A DNA stretch of 64,000 bases from Patella vulgata (GCF_932274485.2 NC_065882.2:76782767-76846766); one strand, 5' to 3'. Positions 40,367 to 60,655 are shown, counted from the stretch's first letter. Notes: a model not told the origin generated them from the letters alone. Program-made: numbers and translations.

Positions 40367-40505
40367 CAGGGCCGGCGGAAGCAATTCTTGATTGGGGGCG
40401 CTTCCATCCTAGGTCCTTATAGGCGTGGGTCCAGGGGCCGCAATAACCTGGAGAAAACAGTACTTGAGGACAAATTGGGGGGGGGGGGCAACTCCGCCGG
40501 TCCTG
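40367..40505. mobile_element. hAT-like MITE with 5-bp TSD, 139 bp
   Basis: Left CAGGGCCGGCGGAAGC, right CAACTCCGCCGGTCCTG. TSD CATTT at 40362-40366 and 40506-40510. G run inside the right end as in 22334-22764. Confidence 0.72.
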
Positions 40506-40510
40506 CATTT

Positions 40511-41321
40511 AAACACATTTTACCTGAGATACTATTGGGTCGAGATGACATGGACGTCTTTTCAGCCATAAGTGTTGAATATGCTAAGAACGTCTCGCCG
40601 AATAAAGCCACCGTCAGTCAACTTAGTGCAGTTGTAAAGATCATTTCTTATATTGAATTGAGTACCAACTGTGTGATTTGATGATATATTTAGACTAAAA
40701 AACATGTTCAAACTAATTAATCTATCAAACATTTGCTTCAAATCACTCTCAAAACATTTTATTCGCCGGGAGATTCCTGTAGCTATAGATAAACTGTTGT
40801 TAGACGCCATGTCTGTCACCTTACTTCATTGTGGGGAGGGTTCATTTTTCAGAATGTATTCTTCATTACTTACTGTCCATTTATCATAAATATATTCTTA
40901 ATTATGTTCTGTCAACTTTTTTTTCGCCGTTTACTTTGCAGAGTCTTTTGTACGTTGACACCCCTCAATGTTCCCAAAACCACCTAACCATTTGATCAAG
41001 AAATAACAACCGCTCCCTCAGTCAAGCTAGCACACAACAGTCGGGTTGCCAGTTAGTGATACCCTGCTTTTTGTGCCCAGTGCTTGCTCCATGGGTGTTT
41101 CTCGGGTAATCCAATATTTTTCTAGTAAGATTGGGTGTTTATACTTTCCGTATATATAAATTTGCCATACTTTTATTGGAAATAACCACCCGATAAATAC
41201 TTTCGGGACAATGTATCTTTAATGTATTCTGTTCACAGAGAAGTATCAAAAATTGGTATACTCTTTTGTAATGTGGTCCTAATCCGTTTTACAGCCTTTA
41301 CACTAATTTTAAAATTTATTA
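40511..41321. other. Intergenic, no gene seen
   Basis: Continuous ORFs of up to about 97 codons occur on both strands without recognisable motifs. Confidence 0.45.
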
Positions 41322-41607
41322 AATGGAGAGAGAGAGAGAGAGAGAGAAATGGGGTTTAACGTCCACTCGACAGAAACTAGGTCATTTCGAGACTAATATA
41401 TGGTTTAATTTTATTTCAATAATTCGCTTGCGCTTAGGGGTCTTTAGTAGTGGGAGTAAACCGGAGGACCGGGAGAAAATCCACGAGGTTGGACAGGCAC
41501 CCTAATCCTTATCACGTACAACCGGGGAATCGAAACCACGCCAGTTGACTCAATGACAGGCCTTATGATATAGCACGCACGTGCTAACCATCCGGCCATC
41601 TTACCCC
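41322..41607 (-). mobile_element. SINE-B, full length
   Basis: (GA)n, GGGGTTTAACGTCCACTCGA, GAGGTTGGACAGGCACCCTA, B box GGGGAATCGAAACCACG, head GCTAACCATCCGGCCATC. TTATTAAATGGA at about 41314 and TTTATTAAATGGAAC at 41609 suggest a TSD TTTATTAAATGGA. Confidence 0.88.
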
Positions 41608-41816
41608 CCTTTATTAAATGGAACCAGGATAAATATTTCTCAAATTCAAGAAGTATACTTAGTGTTTTCGACTAAGATCTTTGATTTTGTATAGGAATTA
41701 AAATGTCGATCAATGACTTCATGTCTGTTGTCAAGCGGAGCTAATTGTAGACTTTTGTATGGTTTAACGATGTTGATGGAACTGATAATAGCCACCGGCG
41801 GCCAATAGTTTCGCTC

Positions 41817-41871
41817 GTCTTCATTAGCCCAGTGGTGCAAAAACGTAGGACGTTAAACCTCATTTCATTGA
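41817..41871 (+). mobile_element. SINE-A 3' tail
   Basis: CGTCTTCATTAGCCCAGTGG, AACGTAGGACGTTAAACCTC, ATTTC. Confidence 0.75.
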
Positions 41872-41907
41872 GATCCGCTGGCTATCGCTAGCCATTCATT
41901 TACAAAT

Positions 41908-42155
41908 GGAAATGAAATGAAATGGGTTTAATGTCCTACTGTTCTGCTCTGAATTGGGCTAATGAAGACGGGCATACGTCATACAGTGTGCTACAGCCTA
42001 CTCTTATATCGAATTCTCAACTGTCAAGAGATCTTTACCGTGCACGCCAATGTGTACATGGGACCTCGGTTGTTCGTCCCATCCGAACGACTATACAGCT
42101 ATCCTTGTCAGGCCCTCCGTCCTGCATCACTGACAAAGGAGAACCACGCCGGATG
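41908..42155 (-). mobile_element. SINE-A, 5'-truncated
   Basis: GAAATGAAATGAAATGGGTT to CACTGACAAAGGAGAACCAC and GCCGGATGG. Confidence 0.83.
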
Positions 42156-42462
42156 GTAATTACTGAAGAACGGGGATCATTAGCCCAGTTGATGCAGAAA
42201 AGTTCTAGAGATGTTGTTAATTTGGAGATGGTAATTGCATGAGAAGGGGAATGATTGATATATTGATATGACAGTCCCATTAGACGAGATGCTGGCTAAT
42301 TTGTAAAGGATAATAACAGAACAACATTGATCAAATGAAACAGTAGCGTAGAACAGATGTTATCATTGCGCCATAATAATTGACATCCAATAAACAGACT
42401 CTTAATGAAGATCACTGCTAATTATTGTTAGATAATTAGACGTTCCCGAGTTTCTGTAAATT

Positions 42463-42738
42463 GAGAGAGAGAGAAATGGGGTTTAACGTCCACTCGACAC
42501 AAACTAGGTCATTTCGGGAAAAACACATGGTTCAATTTTATTTCAATCATTCGCTTGCGCGTAGAGGTCTTTAGCAGTGGGAGGAAACCGGAGGACCCGG
42601 AGAAAACCCACGAGGTTGGACAGGCGACCCTACTCCTTGTCACGTACAACCGGGGAATCGAAACCCCGCCAGTTGACTCAATGACAGACCGTATGATACA
42701 GCGCGCGCGTGCTAACCATTCGGCCATCCAACCCCCCT
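42463..42738 (-). mobile_element. SINE-B, full length
   Basis: GGGGTTTAACGTCCACTCGA, GAGGTTGGACAGGCGACCCT, B box GGGGAATCGAAACCCCG, head GCTAACCATTCGGCCATCC. TTTCTGTAAATT occurs on both sides (about 42451 and 42739), a TSD. Confidence 0.9.
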
Positions 42739-42767
42739 TTCTGTAAATTAAAATATAGGTAATCGAA

Positions 42768-42920
42768 TGAATTGAAATGGGGTTTAAGGTCCTAATGTCC
42801 AGCACCACTAACAAAGTGGAACCGCGCCTGAAATCCCGATTAATTTTCTCGGTCGAACCGGGTCGAACACAGGACTTCCCGCTAGCGTGCCAACGTCTTA
42901 CTCACTGAGCCAACATGGCA
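42768..42920 (-). mobile_element. SINE-A, large internal deletion
   Basis: Tail TTGAAATGGGGTTTAAGGTCC is joined to the 5' third: CACTAACAAAGTGGAACCGC, GAACACAGGACTTCCCGC, ACTGAGCCAACATGGC. Confidence 0.72.
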
Positions 42921-42999
42921 CCAAATTTGGGATATGTACATGTGAAAATAGGACATGTAATGATTGTGAAAACTTGGACTATGAATTCAGAATCCACCA

Positions 43000-43688
43000 T
43001 AGGCGTACGGGCTCGATATGGGGCAGAACCTGATATTCCAGAAAAAAAAATCGAGTTACAGGCGAGGGTGCCGTATAGCCCTCCCCCCACCCCAAGAAAA
43101 TTTGGAAAGTTTGACGGCCGCTAACGCGTTTTCGTGGCGCGTATCGTGATACAATTGTATTAACATCTTCTATGTCTATGTAACTATTGTAACACCTCAC
43201 TGGTTTGCTCGAATAAAATGAATAGTCTGGCCTTTTATGCTCCTTAATGCCGTCACATGTGTAAAAATAAAATAGATATTTGAGTAACGTCCTTGTTGAA
43301 TAAGTATGCAAATAATATTATAAAGAAGACGGTGTGTGAAATTGTATACGTATGTATAACATCAACGATAAATAAATTCATTATTTATACATTTGGATTA
43401 TGACGCGACTTTTAAATTTTTTTAATAACCAGAAGTCTTTTATGAAGGGTGTTTCACGTTTCACCGGTGGCCTCTTGCTAAGATAAATTTAGAAATATCA
43501 GATAAATTTTTACATAAAATGGTCCCGTGATGCATGGGCGTACGAGGTCGATGAATGTTTGAAAATTTAACTGCCGCAAACGCGTTTTCCTGCCATTCCA
43601 GCCCGTGAATACAGCAACTTCAATGTGGTCCAATATAGCCCACCTTAGGTGACTTACCCGAATCCCAAACAACCAATCAATCGTCCCG
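43000..43688. repeat. Diverged repeats with CCGCAAACGCGTTTT
   Basis: Related stretches at about 43000-43170, 43535-43660 and 43690-43800: GGCGTACG(A)GG..TCGAT, GAAAATTTAACTGCCGCAAA and CGCGTTTTCCTGCCATTC-like. Family unknown. Confidence 0.45.
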
Positions 43689-44057
43689 GGGTATGGGGGG
43701 ATTCGCGCTCCCGGAGAAAATTTTAAAACAAACTTAACCGCCGCAAATGCGTTTTTCTGCTATTCTAGCCCGTGACTTAAGCAACCCCAAAGTGACCAAT
43801 CGGGCTGCCACCGAAATCCCACTCTATGCCGACCTGAATTCTAACCATCCAATCAGATTGTTGGGGCTGTATTCACAAATAATAGAGTGGCTCCAGACAA
43901 AATGTTTTAATCCATAGTCAATTCAGTACAAATTCGTGGTATTCAATTAAACGAAAAGTAAAATTAGTGTTTTATTAGATTTCGGGCACTTTATTTTGCC
44001 AACTAGATGAAATAATGATTTTTGTTTTCACTTTACTCGTCTCCCCGAAAGATCAGA
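43689..44057 (+). repeat. Copy 1 of a duplicated segment upstream of actin 1
   Basis: GCTATTCTAGCCCGTGA, CCCACTCTATGCCGACCTGA, TTCAGTACAAATTCGTGGTA and TTTCGGGCACTTTATTTTGC match 51460-52205 in order. This copy lacks both SINE-A insertions of the other. Confidence 0.75.
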
Positions 44058-44403
44058 TTGCACGGAAGTTAGGGAGGGGCGGGGGGGGGGGGGGGGGGGG
44101 GCGGGGCAGCTTACTCTTTCTATAACATCTGATTGGACTTCTTATTTGAGGTCGAGACTGCGTCAAAGGTCGAATTCTTTAACAATATCTTTGGTGATAA
44201 GTGTAGCCTATTCGATCAAATTTACAACCAGGTGTAAATGCCGTATAACGCAATAAGGTTTGTCATCGTAACGTAAACAACTTGACAATATGCGTCATTG
44301 TCTTAGATATATAAAGTAGTCAAGTCGAATATACTAAGTACGCAGTCACACACATATTCTGTTTACTAGGCAGTATGAATAATGATACATACGTAGATCA
44401 CCA

Positions 44404-44797
44404 TCATATATATCTACACCGCTCCTATATACTAGATTGTATGTATACTTGACCTAAATCGAGGAGCCCCTGTCGGTCGCGTGTACGATCCCTGCATTTG
44501 CCGAGAAAGTTCATCGAGATTTTTCGATGGGGGTTTCCTCTTGTCAGTAGCGCAGGATGGAGGGGCCTGACTAGGACAGCTGTCTAGTCGTTCGGGTGTT
44601 ACGAAAAACCGACATCCCGTGTATACATTGGCGTAGAATATCCCTTGGCAGTTTCCCTCATAGCACACTGTAGCTCAATCGGAGCAGAACAGTAGGACGT
44701 TAAATCCCATTTCATTTCATTTTATTTCATATACATCTACACCGCTCCTATATATTAGATAGATTGCATGTAGGGCCTATATATGCTTGACCTAAAT
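44404..44797 (+). mobile_element. SINE-A between long direct flanks
   Basis: The SINE-A (44457-44730, diverged, internally deleted) lies between two related stretches: ATCTACACCGCTCCTATATA..TTGACCTAAATC at 44411-44460 and 44731-44797. The flanks differ from each other, so they are probably an older tandem duplication rather than a simple TSD. Confidence 0.6.
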
Positions 44798-45230
44798 CCA
44801 GACCAAATAATCCCCCCATTCAAAAGTACCAATGGACAGTCGTGAACAATGACGTCATTATGAACGATATTTTAATCCACTCACATCTCGTCATTTGGAT
44901 GATAATGGAGATTTGGGCGTTTTTCACGAAAACAAAAGATCAATGGTCAATGGAATGTTAGAAAACATCGAACACGTGAATGAGTTAATAATTATGATTC
45001 TGTTGATTCATTTTGATGAATCAGCTAAATAAAGACATGATCTTAGGATTAGCGGCAATTATTGATTGTACCACATGGATTATGATTCTGTTGATTTATT
45101 ATGATGAGTCAGCTTATTTAATACATGATCTTAGAATTAGCGATAATTAGAAGTTGTTTATTGTTTGTATGACGCGGATTAAACAGTATTTCTTCAGTGG
45201 TTACACCAAGGATAATCATGAATAGAATTT
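44798..45230. other. Intergenic, local direct repeat
   Basis: TTATGATTCTGTTGATTCAT and TTATGATTCTGTTGATTTAT, each followed by ATGATCTTAG-like sequence, show a diverged duplication (about 44993-45062 and 45080-45145). No gene. Confidence 0.5.
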
Positions 45231-45276
45231 GATAAGAGAGAGAGATAGAGAGATAGATAGATAGAGATAGGGAGAG

Positions 45277-45329
<53 letters not shown>

Positions 45330-45475
45330 TAGATAGAGAGAGAGAGGGAGAGAGAGAGGGAGATGGGGTTTAACGTCCACTCGGCACAAACTAGGTCATT
45401 TCGGGACTAACATATGGTTTAATTTTATTTCAATAATTCGCTTGCGCGTAGGGGTCTTTAGCAGTGGGAGGAACC
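45231..45475 (-). mobile_element. SINE-B 3' part with GA/GATA array
   Basis: (GA)n and (GATA)n at 45235-45362 lead into GGGGTTTAACGTCCACTCGG, AACATATGGTTTAATTTTAT, GGGGTCTTTAGCAGTGGGAG. Confidence 0.82.
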
Positions 45476-45527
45476 CGACAGTCTCCAAAACCGGTACATG
45501 CGTATTATATGGACAAGGAACCGAGCA

Positions 45528-45890
45528 TAATGCGTTTCTGCTCCATTTGTAACAAGGGACTCGAAGAACGAGGCTGGGCATATTCCACAAGTCATGCCAA
45601 ATAGTGACGCCAACTTCTTATTTGGAGAGCATGCGCAACAAATACTATCGGTGTAGACTGGAACAACCAGACGCTGGAGATTGCCATTCGATTGAGACTT
45701 GTTATTAGATTGAGACTACTAGCGTATTTCGCCGAACATAACTGATTAAATATTATAGAGTACAAACAGAAACGATTGAATGTAAATCAGTTTATATACA
45801 TTCATATTACATTATTAAATGCGTTGCAGCCCATTTGTGTCAATTTCTAGGTCCTAAATATTAGCGATTTAGCTCCTCTAAGCACATCCA
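45528..45890 (+). repeat. Actin-linked repeat, copy 1 (most complete)
   Basis: TTTGTAACAAGGGACTCGAA, GGAGAGCATGCG, AGACTGGAACAACCAGACGC, TTTCGCCGAACATAACTG, GAAACGATTGAATGTAAATC. Related pieces lie at 48605-48800 (actin 1 intron) and 50925-51060 (behind actin 1). Confidence 0.7.
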
Positions 45891-46854
45891 GCATAAAAAA
45901 GTAAAAGTAACCAAGGTATTTGAGGCGCACCCAACTCTTAAAAAGTAAAGGAAACCCAGACATTTCAAGTCCAGCCAGCATAAAAAGAGTAAAAAAAACC
46001 CAGGCACTTTAGGCACATTCGACATTCAAAATGTCAAAGAAAGCCAAACTTTTCTTATATATTTTTTCGGTAGGAAACATAGCTACGCCTCCAACACCAA
46101 CACAATTAAACTGGGCGACTTTGTCGTGTTTTTCTCTACTCGAAAAAATCACAAGTAAATTTTGTTGGCTCGGCAAGACTTTCGTTTCCATCCACCCGTT
46201 GAAAATTTAATTCGATATCGTTGTATGATATTTTGTTGAACAATTACTTTGTTGGTCTAAAGACCTGCAATAGGCAGATTCAGCTCTTGCATAATGTAAG
46301 TTAAATTGTAGATCAACGTGGCTCCTCCAACGACCACAACATTTCAGATGCAAGAACTTTAATTTTAAATATTTTTAAACATATATTTAGAAAACAGTTT
46401 CTAATAATAATATAAACCGACTTGAAATTCGCAGGTAATTTGTTTTTAAATTTTTATAAACACAAACTTAAAATAGAGGTTCTTAGTAATAATGAAAGCG
46501 GGTTTGAAATTCGCAAGTAATTTGTTTTTGTGTTTTTAAACATGCATGAATGAAAGTAAATCGTATGTAACAGCCAGAAGTTGTTGATTAACGTTAAGAA
46601 TGTAATACCCAATCTATTAATAGCCATATGCACGTGTTGGCCAGCGCCCATACAATTTCTAGGAAAATACCTACAGCAGAGCCTTATTAGGTAATAATCT
46701 ATCCTGAGATGATTCGCCCTTGAAACCAGGTAGATCATACCATAGTAAGTCAATTCGGAACATAGATCATTTCCTTTGCAATCTCCTGTAAAAATAAAAC
46801 AGGACAAATGACCGTTAACAAAATTTCAAACAATTTTCCTTTCTTTGAAGAAGG
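45891..46854. other. Intergenic, no gene seen
   Basis: Short repeats (CCAGCATAAAAA, AAAGTAAAGGAAACCCAG) at 45885-46015, a MITE family X fragment at 46257-46299 and two related stretches around 46380-46460 and 46440-46530 (AATTCGCAGGTAATTTG, AATTCGCAAGTAATTTG). Confidence 0.45.
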
Positions 46855-47083
46855 GGGGTGGGGGAATGGTTAACGCGAGGTTTCCATTTCTCGCTTGGAC
46901 GTGACAAGGAGTAGGGTCGCCTGTTCAACCTGGTGGGTTTTCTCTGGGTCCTCCGGTTCCCCCTACTGCTAAAGACCACTGCGCGCAAGCAAGCTAATTT
47001 TTTTATTATTGAAATAAAATTAAACCATGTCTTAGTCCTGAAATGACATATTTTGTGTTGAGTGGACGTTTAACCCATCGTCA
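46855..47083 (+). mobile_element. SINE-B, head shortened
   Basis: GGGGAATGGTTAACGCGAGG, GGGTCGCCTGTTCAACCTGG, ACCATGTCTTAGTCCTGAAA, GTGGACGTTTAACCC. Confidence 0.75.
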
Positions 47084-47323
47084 TTTCTTTTGAAATCACA
47101 TGTTACTTTATTCTGATGAATAGTTTTTTGGTTAATTTTGTGTAAATTCTTCTGAAATAATAAGTTTCATGGTAGTTGTATGCATGGTTTATCACCGATG
47201 CCGAAGTGTCTTGATTGCAAAGGAGAGTGTTGTTTCAGCTAAAGTCCGAAGTGTCTGACAATCCGATTAGTGGTTACACAATCAGATTAGAACGCCAACG
47301 ATACGCGTGCGTTATTGCAATTG

Positions 47324-47333
47324 CCTTATAAGG
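47324..47333 (+). promoter_or_regulatory. CArG box of actin 1
   Basis: CCTTATAAGG, a perfect SRF-binding consensus, 247 bp upstream of the ATG. The same motif in the same context (GCCTTATAAGGAGAGC) precedes actin 3. Confidence 0.75.
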
Positions 47334-47407
47334 AGAGCCAACGTCCGCCGAAATGCAGTATGCTAGACTGGATATGAATATTAATTAGTCTAAAATGACC
47401 CACGTGG

Positions 47408-47424
47408 TGCGATTTCTTGGAAAG
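47408..47424 (+). promoter_or_regulatory. Conserved actin promoter block, gene 1
   Basis: TGCGATTTCTTGGAAAG, identical at all three actin promoters of the window. It contains TTCTTGGAA, a TTCNNNGAA palindrome of the STAT type. The factor is unknown. Confidence 0.6.
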
Positions 47425-47452
47425 TACTGCGGTACGAGTTATACATCGAGCA

Positions 47453-47459
47453 TATAAAT
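47453..47459 (+). promoter_or_regulatory. TATA box of actin 1
   Basis: TATAAAT in GAGCATATAAATAC, 112 bp before the ATG, giving a 5' UTR of about 85-90 nt without an intron. Confidence 0.8.
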
Positions 47460-47549
47460 ACAATACGCGAGCTGACCGGTTCAACATTCTAGAAACAGCC
47501 GGGCTTGTGGAAAGACATTACTTCGTTAATACCGATATACTTGTAGTAA

Positions 47550-50504
<2,955 letters not shown>

Positions 50505-50720
50505 ACCATCCCCTTCTCTAGTACATCTACTAGCAAGCATCCTTGTGATAAACTTTATCTGTGAAACTAAATCTGAAGTGAATTATGAACAAAAACTCTC
50601 AATACATACCCAATCTGTTAAATTATTAACTTAATCATTTTATTGTTGTTGAACCCTACCATTTTTTTTTTACAAAATTAAAAAAAAATCAATTTTTTTT
50701 GTAAGATTGTTTTGTGTTTT
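50505..50720 (+). other. Actin 1 3' UTR
   Basis: GCAAGCATCCTTGTGATAAAC, GAAACTAAATCTGAAGTG and TTAATCATTTTATTGTTGTT are shared with actin 2. No clear AATAAA; the poly(A) site is uncertain. Confidence 0.6.
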
Positions 50721-50804
50721 CTTGCTGTAACCTTGAAGTACAATCGAATGTCGAGATCATCGCAGCTAGATTGATTTTTCTTATGGGGCGTCCCAAGGCT
50801 TGTC

Positions 50805-51060
50805 ATTTACTTTAAATAAGTCTCCAACTCCAATATCATCTAAAGTCTTCGACATTGAAAACCGAATTATTTGTCAATTTAAATCAACGTTGTTGTGATC
50901 TTACCGGGAAAAGAGGGAATTCTTATATTTCGTATTTCACCGAACATAGCGGATTAGAAATTACAGTAAAAACAGAAACGATTGAATGTAAATCAATACA
51001 TTCATATTACATTTGTGTCAATTTCTAGTTCCCAAATATGAGCGATTAAGCTCCTTTAAA
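50805..51060 (+). repeat. Actin-linked repeat, 3' flank copy
   Basis: CCAATATCATCTAAAGTCTTC and AATTTAAATCAACGTTG match the intron copy at 48440-48540. CGAACATAGCGG and GAAACGATTGAATGTAAATC match 45735-45800. Part of the repeat is deleted. Confidence 0.7.
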
Positions 51061-51089
51061 TGACTTTATACAATGGGAAGATTGTCTGC

Positions 51090-51306
51090 TGAAATGAACT
51101 GAAATGGGGCTTAACCCCCAGTACGGCACCGACTCGGCTAATGAAGACAGACATACGCCATACAGTGTGCTATGCGGGAAATTTTGCCCGGACAGTGGCA
51201 CTACAACCTACTCATATCGAATTCTAACTGTTAAGGGTTCTTTTACGTGCACGCCAATGTGTATGCTGGAACTCCGTTTTTCGTCACATCTGAAGGATTA
51301 AACGTT
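51090..51306 (-). mobile_element. SINE-A, 5'-truncated
   Basis: TGAACTGAAATGGGGCTTAAC to ACTCCGTTTTTCGTCACATC. Closely similar in position to a SINE-A behind actin 2 (59509-59841). Confidence 0.75.
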
Positions 51307-51674
51307 GTTCCTTGCCACGTCTTGATAATTTGGGGTCAAAATATTTGACCCAAAATTCCTGACTAGTGCTTTTTGGATTGGATACCAAAAAATTCTGATC
51401 GACAAGATTTTAACCCAAAAAGATTGGGTCGGGTAGCGACATATCACGGGGTATGGGGGACTCTCAAATGCGTATTTCTGCTATTCTAGCCCGTGAATTA
51501 AGTAACTTCAAGGTTTGCAACCGAGATCCCACTCTATGCCGACCTGAATTCTAACCACCCAAGCAGACCGTTCCAGCTGCATTCACAAATTATAATCAAT
51601 GTCAGAAAAATGTTATACAAAGTAGAATGGCTACGGACAAAATGCTTTAATCCATAGTAAATTCAGTACAAATT

Positions 51675-52042
51675 GGGGCCACTGTGGCTAAGGCGCTGGC
51701 TCGCTAGCCTGGAGGTTGGGTGTTCGATCCCTGCATTGGCCGAGAAAGTTCGTCCAGATTTTTCGGCGTAGTTCCTCCCCATCCCCTTGTGAGAGATGCA
51801 GGACGGAGGGCCTGACAAGGACAGCTGTCTAGTCGTTCGGATGGGACGAAAAGCCGAGGCCCCGTGTACACATTGGCGTGCACGTAAAAGATCCCTTGAA
51901 AGTTGGAATTCGATATAAGAGTAGACCGTAGTGCCGCTGTCCGGGCAAAATTTCCCTCATAGCACACTGTATGGCGTATGCCCGTCTTCATTAGCCCAGT
52001 TCGGAGCAGAACAGTAGGACGTTAAACCCCACTTCACTTCAA
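51675..52042 (+). mobile_element. SINE-A, full length
   Basis: Head ACTGTGGCTAAGGCGCTGGC, B box GTGTTCGATCCCTGC, tail GGACGTTAAACCCCACTTCA. Perfect 12-bp TSD TCAGTACAAATT at 51663-51674 and 52043-52054. The empty site is present near 43930. Confidence 0.93.
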
Positions 52043-52151
52043 TCAGTACAAATTTGTGGTATTCAATTAAAGAAAGAGTAAAGCGTTTTATTAATTTTCG
52101 GGCACTTTATTTTTCCAACTAAATAATTTTTGTTTTCACTGTACCCGTCTG

Positions 52152-52187
52152 ACAAAACAGTAGGACGTTAAACCCCATTTCATTTCA
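52152..52187 (+). mobile_element. 36-bp SINE-A tail insertion
   Basis: AACAGTAGGACGTTAAACCC and CATTTCATTTCA only. Perfect 11-bp TSD GTACCCGTCTG at 52141-52151 and 52188-52198. The empty site near 44035 reads TTACTCGTCTCCCCG. Confidence 0.88.
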
Positions 52188-52293
52188 GTACCCGTCTGCC
52201 CGAAAAGTGAGTGTCCGAAAGTTAGGGGCTGCTGCCCATCCCCCGCCCCCTGGCTGGTACGCCTGTGCGAGAAGTCAAGAATCACTCAAGCGA

Positions 52294-52333
52294 TGCGATT
52301 TCTTGGAAAGCAGTGTAGTATGTCCTTATATGG
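52294..52333 (+). promoter_or_regulatory. Conserved block and CArG box of actin 2
   Basis: TGCGATTTCTTGGAAAG at 52294-52310, then CCTTATATGG, a perfect CArG box, at 52324-52333. Here the CArG box lies between the conserved block and the TATA box, unlike genes 1 and 3. Confidence 0.7.
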
Positions 52334-52374
52334 TATTTAAACAGTAACCCCACGCGGGTTAATCCTCGAGCGCA

Positions 52375-52382
52375 TATAAATA
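52375..52382 (+). promoter_or_regulatory. TATA box of actin 2
   Basis: TATAAATA in GCGCATATAAATACAATG, 119 bp before the ATG. Confidence 0.8.
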
Positions 52383-52479
52383 CAATGAGCGAACGACGCG
52401 GTTCAATATTATAGAAACAGCCGGGCTTCAGGAAAGAGCTCAGTTTGTTAGTACATGTATATCCATATAACTATTATAA

Positions 52480-58958
<6,479 letters not shown>

Positions 58959-59340
58959 ACCATCAAATTCTCCAGTACATGTACTAGCAAGCATCTTTGT
59001 GATAAACTTTGTCTGTGAAACTAAATCTAAAATGAATTATTGAAATAAAATTGAACTATATGTTAGTCCCGAAACTAAATCTGAAGCGAATTATTCAAAT
59101 AACATTTAACCATATGTTAGTCTGTGAAACTAAATCTGAAGCGAATTATTCAAATAACATTTAACCATATGTTAGTCTGTGAAACTAAATCTGAAGTGAA
59201 TTATGAAAAAAAACTCCTAATACATACCCCATCTGTTGAATTATATTAACTTAATCATTTTATTGTTGTTGAATATACGTACCCTTTTTTTAACAAAATT
59301 ATTAAAAAGATACTTTTTTTTTTACTAAGATTAATGTTGT
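58959..59340 (+). other. Actin 2 3' UTR
   Basis: Same outline as actin 1 3' UTR but with an extra tandem block (59017-59180). Confidence 0.65.
59017..59180 (+). repeat. SINE-B-like tandem repeat in actin 2 3' UTR
   Basis: Three units of 54-55 bp at 59017, 59071 and 59126, each GAAACTAAATCT + GCGAATTATTCAAATAACAT + CATATGTTAGTC. The middle and end match SINE-B (GCGAATTATTGAAATAAAAT, ATATGTTAGTCCCG). Absent from actin 1. Confidence 0.82.
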
Positions 59341-59508
59341 GTTGTCTTTTTAAAGTATGAAAATTGATATTAAACGCTGCTTGTCTCTAATTTGAAGCAC
59401 AAACGAATGTCGAGATCGTTGCAGGTAAATTGGTTTTGTTAAGGGGCATCTTAAGGCTCACCATTACTTATAAACATAAATGACCTGTTACAACGGAAAG
59501 GTCGTCTT

Positions 59509-59841
59509 CTGAAATGAAATGGGGGTTGACGTCCTGCTGTTCTGCTCCGACTGGGCTAATGAAGACGGACATACGCCATACAGTGTGCTATGTGCAACAT
59601 TTTGCCCGGACAGCGGCACTACGGCCTAATCTTGTATTGAATTCCAACTATTCAGGGGTCTTTTACGTTCAAGCCAATGTGGATGCTGGACCCCCGTTTT
59701 CCGTACCATTTGAACGACTTAACGTAGTCCATTGCCACAAGCTCCGTCATACACGAACTTTCTCGGGCAACACCGGGATCGAACATGGGACCTCCAGGTT
59801 AGCGATCCAACGTCTTACTTACTGAGCCACCGTGGCTGCAG
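59509..59841 (-). mobile_element. SINE-A, near full length
   Basis: GAAATGGGGGTTGACGTCC, body GCCCGGACAGCGGCACTACG, B box GGGATCGAACATGGGACC, head CTTACTGAGCCACCGTGGC. Confidence 0.82.
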
Positions 59842-59934
59842 GTCGTCTGTGGATAGAAATTTTAACATATGAATTGTGAACCGCATCAGTCACTAATTTA
59901 CATTATTAGGGTGGTTCAACCTTTTCGGTAATTG

Positions 59935-60149
59935 TCCCCTTTCTTTCCAACCACATCACTGGGTAAAGGTAAATAGTTGGTGTTGTTCTCAGTGTACCCG
60001 GAGTAAACCCACGAGGTTGAGTAGGCGCCCCCTATCTCCAAGCCACATACGCTCACACCAGGGATCGAAACCACAGCCGCAAGCCAAAGGTGACCGGCCA
60101 GCTAGAGGTCGAAGCGCAGCACTCTAGACCACTAGGCCATCCAAATAGT
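59935..60149 (-). mobile_element. tRNA-derived SINE, third head type (C)
   Basis: Read on the minus strand: A box TGGCCTAGTGGTCTAGAGTG, B box GGTTTCGATCCCTGG, then ACTCAACCTCGTGGGTTTAC. The body recalls SINE-B. Only one copy seen. Confidence 0.6.
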
Positions 60150-60409
60150 ATTTAATATCGTGCTTAAATAGTATCTTGCCGTAATTGTTAATGGCCGTTG
60201 AGAAATTAACACTAAACGGTCCCTTATCTGGGTTGTGTGGAGGACTGAACAACGAAACGTAAAACTTATCTCGAGAATAATCTTGTTCACCTTTCAATTA
60301 TAACCTTGCTTCGAGGATTTTCACCAAGATTTCAATTTGAGGTCAAAGGTAATTGTCCATCAGTCAATCTAGCATCCTTTGTCATTATCATTTAAACTTT
60401 AGACTAGAG
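60150..60409. other. Intergenic, no feature seen
   Basis: Unique-looking sequence. Confidence 0.5.
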
Positions 60410-60421
60410 GTGTAGTATTGT

Positions 60422-60452
60422 GAAATGAAATGAAATGGGGTTTAACGTCCTT
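60422..60452 (-). mobile_element. 31-bp SINE-A tail insertion
   Basis: GAAATGAAATGAAATGGGGT and TTAACGTCCTT only. Flanks GTGTAGTATTGT (60410-60421) and GTGTAGTAATGT (60453-60464) match at 11 of 12. Confidence 0.8.
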
Positions 60453-60501
60453 GTGTAGTAATGTAGTTTGTAGAAAACAAGGCCTTTTATCACTGAAATA
60501 A

Positions 60502-60655
60502 GGTGGGGGGGGGCGAATGGTTAGCGTTGTATCATAATGTCTGTCTTTTAGTCAACTGGTGTGGATTCGATCGATTCCTCGCTTGTTTGTGGGTTTTCTT
60601 CGGATCCTTCGCTCTCTCTCTCTCTCTCTCTCTCTCGCTCTCTCTCTCTCTCTTA
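60502..60655 (+). mobile_element. SINE-B with internal deletion, CT array
   Basis: Head GGGCGAATGGTTAGCG, GTATCATAATGTCTGTC, GTGGGTTTTCTTCGGATCC, then (CT)n. Confidence 0.65.

Larger units (their letters stand above)
51460..52240 (+). repeat. Copy 2 of a duplicated segment, upstream of actin 2
   Basis: Matches 43689-44057 in order and holds two SINE-A insertions (51675-52042 and 52152-52187). Confidence 0.75.

Noticed and set aside
25000-47300. Search for genes in the 22-kb gap between COQ3 and actin 1
   Set aside because: Only short ORFs without motifs, most of them inside SINEs or simple repeats; no splice-supported exon chain seen.
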